Assembly (NCBI RefSeq): GCF_902686445.1
Contig: NC_062223.1
Span: 59,235,998-59,299,997, forward strand
Source: Sciurus carolinensis
Lineage: Eukaryota; Chordata; Mammalia; Rodentia; Sciuridae
DNA length: 64,000 nucleotides
Reading direction: 5' to 3'
Shown: positions 10,119 through 22,100 of the stretch, piece by piece
How positions within the stretch are numbered: position 1 is the first letter of the stretch
How the letters are laid out: every line of letters begins with the position of its first letter
The notes under the pieces: generated by a model
What the model was told of the DNA's origin: nothing
Seen by the model: the letters and a program-made list of their open reading frames with translations, nothing else
Database searches by the model: none
Program-made: the position numbers and the translations under genes

Positions 10119-13100
10119 GTTGATGATACTCCTCTTAATTCCTGTTTGCCTGTAGAAGCAAAATGCATTTCTTAGTTTGGAATCCAGGTCTTTTTGCAGC
10201 CTTTCCAAGATTCTCTGCTCATACTACAGTGTGTTCCATTAACAGCAAACTGTACACCATTCCCCAAATGCTAGTCACTTTCTTAACTCTGAACTCTTAT
10301 CTCTGAATGCTCTTATCTTTTTTTTTTTTTTTCCACATGACAAATTCCCATTCTCCCTCCAAGAGTTAGCTTAAATATCACCTTGTAAAGAAGTGACTTC
10401 CAGCTTCTCTCAGGAATAAATAGTTGGTCCATCATATGTCCTACTACAACTCTTAGTCCATAATTCAGTTGAGTCACTTAATGGTTTTGTAACTATCAGT
10501 TGACATGTCTTATCCCCACTAATTCTAAAAGGCCTGAAAGCAGGGATTATATCTTATTTATCCCTGTATTTTTAACCCAATTGTCTGGCAACAGTATTTG
10601 CTCCATAAATGTTGAATGAATTGATCTACCCAAGGCACTAACTTTCAAAACAAGATTTTTGTGAGAGAAGATACTTTGAGGAGAGTCTCTTGGCTTTTAA
10701 GTAATTATAGGATAATATTACTTGGGGAGTACTGTAGAAAATTTTTACTTTTTTTCCTTTGTGTTTCTGAAGATTGTTAGACCTCAAAACACCAAATCCA
10801 GCTCATATGATGAGGAGCAGCAGATGGAGCTTGATGAAGAAATGGAGAATGAAATTTGCAGAGTATGGGATATGTCAATGGATGAGGTATGAGCTTGGAG
10901 GTGAAACACTGAAATTTCAGACTCTTAGGTGAGAAGGTGATGAGTGGATTTTTAGAATAGGTTCATTCCTTCGCTCTGAGCAAAGGCTTTCTTGAGAGTC
11001 TGTAGTCACTCCCTTATATGGTACAAGGAATAGTTCCAGGTACTATGATTGCTAAAATTTTGTTTCTGAATATATGTGCAGTTTTATCCTGTGATTATCA
11101 CAGAATGTGCTTAAACCCACCAAGATAGCTTTGATATTATTAGACAATTTGATAGGACCATCATCCTATAGGCATTCTGTCAGTGACTGAAACATCGTTT
11201 TGTGGCATATGACTGTGTTTAACAATGCACATCCCCAGCCTCCACAGTTAACTAATTTAGTTTTTGCATCCCACGTTCTTGGGTAGAATTTGACCTTTTT
11301 AGGATCATATGTCCATTCCAGGTTCACTTGCCTGTGTAGTGTGCACCTTTTGACTAAGCAAACTCACCATCGTAGTTATATTGTGATCAGAATTTTTTTC
11401 TTCTAAGAATTTTGAAAATACAAGTTCTATTTTTTTTTAAAAATGTTTTTTAGTTGTAGATGGACACAATACCTTTATTTTATTTATTTATTTTTTTAAT
11501 GTGGTGCTGAGGATTGAACCCAACGCCTCACATGTGCTGGGCAAGCACTACCACTGAGCTACAACCCCAGCCCCCCAAGTTCTGATTTTTGAATATGACC
11601 CAATAGCAGTTCTCACCTAGGTCCCTTATAGTGTTTTAAGCCTTGGAGGATAGGAATTAGGAGTTTCACTCTTTTCCTTTAACCTTAGCTTCTGACATAA
11701 TACCTTGCAATTACCAAATGTGTTTAAGTTATTGAGAAATCCTGATAGCTAAATATATTCAGGGCAGAATAAAAGGAGGACAATTCTCCAGAGTATCACA
11801 GTGAATTTAGATTTGATTATGGAATTGTTCCATTGTCTTGAGACCAAATACCATAAAAACTAACTTTGCCTTTTTTCTGTTGTCACAATTCCTGACCTGA
11901 CCTTGTAACCTGTGTGTGTGTGTTTTTTTTCCCTCGTGTCCAAATGGTAGTTATATGTGAAATTAAATTTTTTTATAGTTGCCTTAGCTATGGAGTTTAA
12001 AGAAGGATATCAGCATCCAAGTTAACAATCATTTTTGTTTATAGGATGTGGCTTTGTTTCTTCAAGAATTTAATGCTCCTGACATATTTATGGGAGTACT
12101 GGCCAGATCTAAGTGTCCTCGATTAAGAGTAAGTATATACATTTCATTTTTCTCACTTTGATGTTCTTACTGGGTATAAATCAATAAATCAGTCTGTAAA
12201 TGTTTATTGAACATTACTAGAGCCATAGAATTTTAGATTTGATCTGAATCAGGGAGATCAATACTTTCATTTAAAAACTGTAGAAGCTAGATAGGTGTAC
12301 CTGTTATGCTGCTAATATGTTACATAACAGAGAACAGTCCCTGGACCTCCTGTGTGTCAGTTCATTGTTCTTTTTTACTCATTAAAAACTTCCATTGCTT
12401 AAAAGCCATTCTAAACTTAGCCTGTTGCTTAAGACTTCCACAATCTGAACCTGAATCATCATTTTAGCATAAAATCTACCTTCCAGATGGTCCTAATTTG
12501 GGTAGGCCTGTCTATATTCCATTTCACCAATTTATTGGTGATGGCCATCTCTTTGTGTACCCTCGGTCCCCTCTCAGTATTCCCATCAGTTACTCAGAGT
12601 TGTCCTTTTCTTCAATGCCTTCCCAAATAAGTAAGATCTTAGTAGTCATTGCCATTAGTAAACTCCTAAAAACAATAGATAAAGACTAAATGAGAAGTCT
12701 TTATATACTGTGCAATGTCCTATGCTTTATTGCTATTTAAGTTACCATATGCTATGCATATGATGGATGTTATTTGTTAAATAATTTAATTATAAATAAG
12801 TGCTATTTACAGAGCATTTGGTTTTACTACTCTTATGAGGCATACTTTATAGAAAAAGAACTGTATCTCAGCTTAGGATGTCCAAGGCCACACAACTATT
12901 AAGAATGATGTTGGGATTTGAACCTAGGCCTGACTCTAGTATAACACAGCACTGAATTGCTTTTCTTTCTTTGAGATTTTAAAGTATAGAATTCTGTAGA
13001 ATATTTTTATGAATTGAATGTTGAATTAAAATTTTTATCTTGTAAAATTGCACTACCTGAATTGGATACTGATGAACTAGTATTTTTTTGGATCCTTATA

Positions 13101-16100
13101 TTAATATAAGGATTTGACAATTTTGTGATATTTCTCTTGCTTGAATTTTTCTATCTAAATATATTGACTCATAATTAGTAAAGAAATAAACATTTCAGAA
13201 ATGGCACCTTTCAGGAATTAGTCATATTGTTGAATATGTCTTGTAGCCACAGCCTACTACAACAGTGATTGTCAGCCTTGGCAGCAGAGTAGAAGCACTT
13301 AGGGCACAGTTTCTCAAACTTTGACATGTTCCAGATCACTGATTGCTGAGCCCACCTCCTGAGTTTCTAATTCACTGTCAGGGGTAGGATTCAGATTTCT
13401 TTCTTTCTTTCTTTTTTAAAAATTTATTTATTTTGGTTCATTGTACACAAATGGGGTACAACTGTTGTTTCTCTGGTTGTACATGAAGTAGCGTCACACC
13501 ATTTGTGTAATCATACATGTACATAGGGTAATGATGTTTGTATCGTTCTGTTATTTTGCCTTCCCCCCACCCATCCCTCTTTTTCCTCTATACAATCCAT
13601 CCTTCCTCTATTCTTGCCTCCCTTCCACCCCCTGTTATGTATCATCATCTGCTTATTAGAGAGATCATTTGGCCTTTGGTTTTGGGGGATTGGCTTATCT
13701 CACTTAGCATGATATTCTCCAACTCCATCCATTTACCTGCAAATGTCATAATTTTATTCTTCTTTACAACCAAGTAATATTCCATATACCACAGTTTCTT
13801 TATCCATTCATCAGTTGAAGGGCATCTATGTTGGTTCCACAATCTAACTATTGTGAATTGAGCAGCTGTGAACATTGATGTGGCTGCATCACTGTAGTAT
13901 GCTGATTTTAAGTCCTTTGGGTATAGGCCAAGGAGTGGGATAGCTGGGTCAAATGGTGGTTCCATTCCAAGTTTTCTGAGGAATCCCCACGCTGCTTTCC
14001 AGAGTGGCTGCACTAATTTGCAACCCCATCAGCAATGTATGAGTGTGCCTTTTTCCCCACATCCTCGCCAACACCTGTTGTTGCTTGTATTCTTGATAAT
14101 AGCTATACTAATTGGGGTCAGATAAATCTTAGGGTAGTTTTGATTTGCATTTCTCTTATTACTAGAGATGTTGAACATTTTTTCATATATCTGTTGATTG
14201 CTTGTAGATCTTCGTTTTTTTTTTGGGGGGGGGGATAGATCTTCTTCTGTGAAGTGTCTGCTCATTTCCTTAGCCCATTTATTGATTGGGTTATTTGTAT
14301 TCTTGGTGTAGAGTTTTTTGAGTTTTTTATAGATTCTGCAGATTAGTGCTCTATCTGATGTCTGTGTGGTAGAGATTTTCTCCCACTCTGTAGGCTCTCT
14401 CTTTACATTGCTAATAGTTCCTTTGCTGAGAAAAAGTTTTTTAGTGTGAATTTATCCCAATTATTGATTCCTGCTTTTATTTCTTGTGCTTTGGGAGTTA
14501 TGTTAAGGAAGTCTGGTCCTGAGCCAACATGATGAAGATTTGGACCTACTTTTACTTCTGTAAGGTGCAGGGTCTCTGGTCTGATTCTGAGGTCCTTGAT
14601 CATTTTGAATTAAAGGGATATGAATAGGAAAAGAAGAACTCAAACTATCCCTATTTGCCAATGACATGATTCTATATTTAGAGGAGCTGAAAAATTCCAC
14701 CAGAAAACTTCTAGAACTCATAAATGAATTCAGTAAGGTAGCAGGATATAAAATCAATGCTCATAAATCTAATGCATTTTTATTCATAAGTGATAAATCC
14801 TCTGAAAGAGAATTTAGGAAAACTACCCCATTCACAGTAGCATAAACTAAAATAAAATAAAATACTTGGGAATCCATCTAACAAAAGAGATGAAAGACCT
14901 CTACAGTGAGAACTACAGAACACTAAAGAAAGACATTAAAGAAAACCTTAGAAGATGGAAAAATCTCCCATGTTCTTGGATAGGCAGAATTAATATTGTC
15001 AAAATGACCATACTACCAAAAGTGCTATACAAATTCAGTGCAATTCCAATTAAAATCCTAATGACATACCTCACAGAAATAGAGCAAGCAATCATGAAAT
15101 TCATCTGGAAGAATAAGAGACCCAGAATAGCTAAAGCTTTCCTTAGCAGGAAGAGTGAAGCAGGGTGTATCACAATACCAGAATGTCAACTCTACTACAA
15201 AGCAATAGTAACAAAAATGGCATGGTATTGGCACCAAAATAGGCAGGTAGATCAGTGGTACAGAATAGAGGACACAGAGACAGACTGTATATAAATACAG
15301 TTTTCTCATACTAGATAAAGGTGCCAAAAACGTACAATGGAGAAAAGATAGCCTGTTCAACAAATGGTGCTGGAAAAACTGGAAATCCATATGCAGCAAA
15401 ATGAAACAAAACCCGTTTCTCACCCTGCACAAAACTCATCTCAAAAGGTTTCAGATTCTAATACACGTCCAGGTGACTAGAACTGGACATACACTGAGAA
15501 GCTTTGTTGAAGGGAACTTTTAAAAATTCTGAGCCATTCAGTCTGTATCTCTATGCATGATGCACTCAGCAGCTTTTGAAGTTCCCTAGATGATTCTTTT
15601 TTTTTTTTAAACTTCATTTTATTTGTTTATTTTTTATGTGGTGCTGAGGATTGAACCCAGTGCCTCACATGTGCTGGGCAAGCACTGTACCACTGAGCCA
15701 CATCCCCATTTCCCCTAGGTGATTCTGATGAGTGGCCAGGACCATGGTACTTGGTGTTTGATTGAAAGTTCTGTCATTAGTTTATAAGGGAAGTATGTGG
15801 TTTTTTTTCCTGCCCCTGTTCTCTTAATATTTTCTCAATATTTGACCATACACATTTTATTGAAATGCTTCATCTCTGTAGCTTCTGTGCCACCACCCTC
15901 TCTGGTCTCTGACTTCCTCAGTCCTTTCTCTGTCACTTTTGTTGACTATTTTCTTCCTTCCTGTACCCTTTACCCTGGGTATGAACTCTTTCTAAGATCT
16001 AGAACCCAGCCTTTTGTTCTTTCTGTATTTATTTCCTTATTTTACACTTGTATGTTACAGCTTTGTACGGTGGGGTCAAAACCCTGGCTTCCCTGTGGTA

Positions 16101-19100
16101 ACTGGTGCCTCACCTCTTTCTTCAGGCATTCTTAAATTGCATGCTGCATTTTCTAATCCCAGATTTTACATGTCCTAACTCAGTGATTATCACACTTAAG
16201 TGATCATAAAAACCACCTGGTGTGCTTGGTAGATATTGACTTCTCAAGCTCTACACTAGATATTCTGATTCAGTAGATTTACATGGGACTTGGAAATCAG
16301 TATTGTTAATAAGCTCCCTGAGCAAATCTTATGTTCCAGCAAGTTTGCTGTGCTGCTTGAGCTCATTGTGTCCTTTCATACACTTTTATTTTTCAGTTTT
16401 CATGATAATGGAATCAGTCTCTGAGGAGATGAAGCAACTTGAAGTCTATGAGTCATGTTCAACTGCTTTCTCCTTCACCCCATCAGATCATTTTGCTTTC
16501 ACCCTGAGAGTCTTCCTCAGCCTATCCATATATGTATTAGCCATATGCATAATTCTTTTGAGCCTTACTTCATCCATAAGATTTTGTCTTCATTAATATC
16601 TGCCTTTTATCTTCCTTTTGTATGTGTTTTTATTCCCTCTTAAATACTATAAGCTTGTCAAGGTTAGTGGGCAGGTTGTGTACCTCTATATCCTACCTGC
16701 TCTCTTTCTTCCCTCAAACTTGACTCAGTGAACGTCTTTGTTCAAGTTATTATTTTTGTATATGTCTTTTATCTTAGAGCCATTGTGACCTGTGAAATTT
16801 ACTTTGGCAGGAAATCTGTGTGGGGATTTTAGGTAATATGGCCTGTTTCCAAGAGATATGTGTGTCCATCAGCAGTGATAAAAATCTTGGGTAAGTTTTA
16901 CTACCTAATAATTACATTTTATATTCCTAAGGAAATCCTAACACATATAGAGAGTTTGGAAAATATGAAACGTAATGTTCTTGATGAACATGCTGCAGGA
17001 GCTTCATTGTGTGTTAATGGTAGCTAGGGGCTTCCACACTTGTGTATGGGCATGATTCAGGAAATTAAGCCAGTTTTTTCATCATCATTATCAAAGAGAC
17101 CTGAGTGCAGGTGTAAGCAGGCCAGAAGAAGAATCTGTGGGGCCAAACGTGGAGATGGAGGCAGCTAATCAGAATCTAAAACAGTGTAGACATAGAGAAT
17201 TCAAGGCTTCAGAGAGCCAGAGTCTAGGAAACAAGATTTGTTAAAACAGTGTCACCCTGAGAGCTTTGACTTAGATCAAGGAGCAGGACTCGCCAACAGA
17301 CTAGAAGACAAAGGATTGCCTCTGTAATTAAAGGCTTTCTTACTTCTGCCTGGAGGCTAGTTTTCTTCTACATCTCCCAGAAAAGTTTTGGGAAAAGGGT
17401 TTTTAAATGGGGAGGACCTTGGTGGTTACTATGGGTGATCTGAAAACTTCCTGAAATTACATGCTAAATTTAGTGAGTGTATTCATTTTCTAGGTATAGG
17501 GTGCATGGCTATTAATCAGGATCTCAAAGAAATCTGTACCCAAAATAGGTTAATGAAACTGCTCTAGGCAGTTTTTGTCAGAAAAAGTTGATTTTGTCTT
17601 CTAGAAGCCGAGAGATTTTTTTTAAAATTAGTTTTTTAAATTGGTTCTAATTGGTTATACATGACAGTAGAATGCATTTAGACACATTGTACACAAATGA
17701 AGCACAACTTCTTATTCCTCTGGCTGTAAATGGTGCTGAGAGACACTCAGTACTTTAATCATACATGAATATAGGGTAATAATGTCTGTCTCATTCTACC
17801 ATCCTTCCCATTCCCACCACCCCACTTTTCCCCTCACTCTCCTGGTGTAGAGAGATTTAAGATACTAATTCAGTCTTTTTCTCTGTTTTATCTTGCCTCG
17901 TGACCATGGGCTGCTTCCATTCTGTGACTGTTGTAGTGGCTTCCATATCCTGGCAGGAGTCTTGGGCAAAGAGTTACTCACCTAAGACAGACTAGAAAGC
18001 CCCAAGAAGTAGGCCTTTTCCCACATTCTCCTGCTTACTGTGCTTCAGAGCTTACTGTTGAAATGCAAGGGCTGCAGAGCACATCTACATGAACACTCAA
18101 CTGTGGGGGAAAAAAAAAAAGATACTAGTTCAAGTATTTATTTCTCAGTAATTTATAATCGTTCATGGAGTAAATGGTTGCATTTGGTCTCTAGCATTTC
18201 CTATCAAAAATCTGAGAATGAAAAATGTTAACATGTCTTTATAAATTCAGTTAAGGTTTATCTTAAAATTAATATAGAATAGTTTATATTGATAAAGAGA
18301 TATGTATTTGTTCAGTTTGAGAACAACTGAGCAAGCCAGGTACAGTGGCACTCACCTGTAATTCCAGTGATTCATGAAGCTAAGGCAAGAGGGTTGCAAG
18401 TTCAAAGCCAGCCTCAGCAATTTAGCAAGGCCTTATGTAGCTTAGTGAGACCTTGCCTCAAAATAATAAATAGAAAGGGCTGGAGATGTGGCTCAATGAT
18501 TAAGCACCCCTGGGTTCAATCCCCAATACCAAAAAAAGAAAAGGAAAGAACAATTGAGTACTTCTAGTCAGGTTGGAAGATATGCATATGCTCTGACATG
18601 AGAATTCCACGAATAGATATGTAGTAAGAAAAAATGCACATGTACATTAGGATACACATATACTATCATTATTATCTTATGGAACTGGAATTGAATCCAG
18701 GACCTCATGAGTGGTAGGCAGGTGCTCTACTGTTGAGCTATACTCTAGCCCCTTTACACAGATATTACAGGAATATTGTTTGAAATAACCCAAAATTGAA
18801 ATCAACTCAATATCCATCAGCAGTAGTCTGGAAATGTTGGGGGCTGTGCCATGTGGGCTGCGCTGGGATGGCGCCTGGTGGCCAGCCAGAAGTTGTTTTC
18901 ATCACATCAGTGGTACGTGTGCACAGGTGTTCTCGAGTGCTCCTGCTCGCGCCTTCTCGTGATTGGGCAGCTGGCTCCTCCCCTGATCTCAACTGGCGTG
19001 GCCCCGCCCTCCGCCTCCTGGAGGGAATATAAGCGGGCAGTAGATAGAAGGCGAGAAGCAGCAGCCAGCAGAAAGAAGCAGAGAGAAGCCACTAGCAGAA

Positions 19101-22100
19101 GGGAAGAAGAAGAAGCAGCAAGCAGCTAGCAGCAGCTAGCAGAGAGAAGCAGCAGGCAGTGGCGGAAGGCAGATTGCAGAGCGGAGAATTGAGAACACAC
19201 CTCTAGATCACATATAGGCAGATCGTAGTATGCGGGACGCATCACTAAGAAGCACCTCAGATAGACACACCCTTAGTTCACAGGATGCAGGACACACCTC
19301 TAAGAAGCAGCAGACCTTTAAGAAAGCGTAGCAAACCTGTCTTTCTCTAAAACTTCCTCTCAAAGCAAGTAAGCCTCATTTCCTCTATCCTCTGTAAATA
19401 AGCAAGCAAGGAAGGAAGCAGCACAGAAATAGAAGTAGCTTAGTTTCTAGTCCACCTCAGATAAATACCTGTGCAATTGTTGCTGCGGGCAGTAACATAT
19501 ATCCGCGGGCAGCAACATGGAAAAATAAGTTATGTTATATTCATACAATGGAATGCTCCTCAGCAATGACTTAAAGAACAACAGCTGCCAGGAACAACAT
19601 AGTTGATCTCCTATATGTGATTTTGAGCAAAATTAGGACTTGAGAATATGTACACATGTATTGAAGCATCTTGCTGAACCCTTTAAGTACATACAATTAT
19701 GTGTCAAAGACAAATAGATAAATGGATAATTGAAAGGATTTTTAAGGAAAAAATACAGTTTCTTTCCTATAAAGTTCAAAAGCAAAACCAAAAACTGTAA
19801 AATAATAAAACTATAGAACAGAGGAAGGAAATGATTGCTGGAAAAGTTGGTACTACCTTTTCTAGATAGGAAAGAGAACTGTGATTCAGAATAAGATACA
19901 GAGGGGCCATGGATAAGCAACATTCTTCTGTTTCTTAGAAACCTGAATGTTTGCTTTATAATTCATGTTTCTTTGTAACTATAGATTTGTGTTTTAATAG
20001 GTTTTTCTGCATATATGCTTATTTCACAGTAAAAATGTTTTAAAAATTAAATGAAAATTCTGATGTTTGAAATGAGAGAAGTGAAGCATACGGACTTTTG
20101 TTTTGTAGGCAAGTGTTATTGCACTGTTTGTATGATTCAGACCCTCCTACTTTGCTGGAAACAAGCAGGTATGCTTTTCTCTTTTTGTGTCTTCTATGAA
20201 ATCACCCATAAGGGAATCTAGGAAAATAGAGTTAAATCTTGATTCTTAAATTTCCTATACTGTTTTAAAAGGTAGATATTAAGCTCACATTTATCATGTA
20301 GGTTGTTGCTAACTTGCCTTTCCCAGACAGAAGTGGCCAGTGTCTGGGTTGAAAGAATACGGGAACATCCAGCTATTTATGATAGCATTTGTTTCATCAT
20401 GTCAAGTTCAACAAATGGTAAGTCACCATGTAATCTAGAAAAAATGTATTAGATTACATGGAATTGTCAGGTAACTATCTCTGGAAGTCATGTTTTTAAA
20501 AAGTCTAAATGCAAGAGAACATATTTTGATTTAAGTAGTAAAATTGCTTCTCAGACTCCCAGGACCCTGATAAGTTTTCTACTTCTTGAAGGAAGATAAG
20601 CAAATTTAAGCATAAATTTAAGAGATAAACAGATCACACCTAGAATAAAGACTACATTGGCAAGATTTGTCTTTTGGAATAGCTTTGCGAATTTTGCTTA
20701 ACCTTATTGCTTTAAACATTTTTAAAAATTTTATTTAGTTGTTGATGGACCTTTATTTATTTATATGGGTACTGAGAATCGAACCCGGTGCCTCACACAT
20801 GCTAAGTAAGCGCTGTACCACTGAGCCACAACTTCAGCCCTGCAATATTTTTTGTTTTTTATTTCAATACCTATTTTATTTTCTTCAGTTGACTTGCTGG
20901 TGAAGGTGGGGGAGGTTGTGGACAAACTCTTTGATTTGGATGAGAAATTAATGTTGGAATGGATTAGAAATGGGACTGCTCAGCCTTTGGACCAACCCCA
21001 GGAAGATTCTGAAGAGCAACCAGTGTTTAAGATTGTGCCCTGTGTACTTGAAGCTGCCAAACAAGTACGGTAAGTGATTTCTTTTGTGCAAATGTTCTGG
21101 AAAATCCAGTTGCTAGAAATAGCCTTAGATATAGAAGTCTTAGTTTCCTTTTGATAGGATGAAGTATATAGATAGTCTTTGTTAGGTTTGATTCCCTACC
21201 AATAATTGAGGTGGCAGTATATTTAATCTTTGCAAAGAATCATAATGTTCAAAGTCTTGTTCTAATGTCATTTAACTATAGGCAATTGTTCAGCATTAAT
21301 TGTGGTTACTATCTTAACTTCACCAGCAATTTTATGTAATATAGATCAAAGAGAAAAGGTTTTCTTGTGTTTCATTTTTACTTTGAACATTTAACAACTT
21401 CCATTAATGTTGAACATCATTTGTTTTCTTGTTCCTTGCTCCCTGTATAGATATACCAATCTGGAAAGGTGATTGTTTTGTGTGCTTTGTTGTCTTGCCA
21501 TGAGAATTATTAGTTCTCACATGTCATTGGAACAATTTACTATTAGTAACTAGAAAATTGAAATTTGAATTAATCTGCTTAGTGATTACTGTTGCATTCT
21601 TAGTACTCTATAGGCCATATTAAAAGCTGTGAATTTTATATTCTTTACTAAGTGATGTTTAAACTTTTCATCCTTCCTCCAACTCTGCTTCTTTAGTATT
21701 CTCAATCAGTAAGTGATGCAGTCATTATCCTGTTTGAATATGTGGAATAGTGAAGCTACTGACCTCCACCCCACTCTTTTCCCACGGCCAGTCAACTTCC
21801 AAGTCATGTTCCTGACTTTTTCTGGGATTCCATTTGTGCCAGCCAGGCTCTGTGTTTCTCACCTGGACTGTTGCCACAATCTTTACCTGAATTTCCTGTC
21901 TTTGGGATTGCTTCTTCTAAGACTAGTCTTTTTTTTTTTTTGGTACTAGGGATTGAACCCAGGGGCACTTAACCACTGAGCCACAGACCCAACGCTTTTA
22001 TATTTTATCTAGATATAGGGTCTGCTGAGTTTCTTAGGACCTTGCTCAGTTGCTGAGGTTGGCTTTGAGCTCTCGATCCTCCTGCCTCCGTCTCCTGAGC

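Larger units (their letters stand above)
13290..15520 (-). repeat. MER5-type hAT transposon remnant, split by L1
   Basis: Left part 'cagtttctcaaactttgaca' to 'gagtttctaattcactgtca' at 13311-13389, and right part from about 15458 ('cgtccaggtgactagaactg'), reconstruct a diverged MER5/Charlie-type element. The L1 copy sits between them. Confidence 0.6.

Noticed and set aside
14866..15294. 142-codon frame resembling reverse transcriptase C-terminal region
   Set aside because: Real similarity to L1 ORF2, but it is part of an inverted, truncated L1 and not a host gene. Listed as a mobile element.
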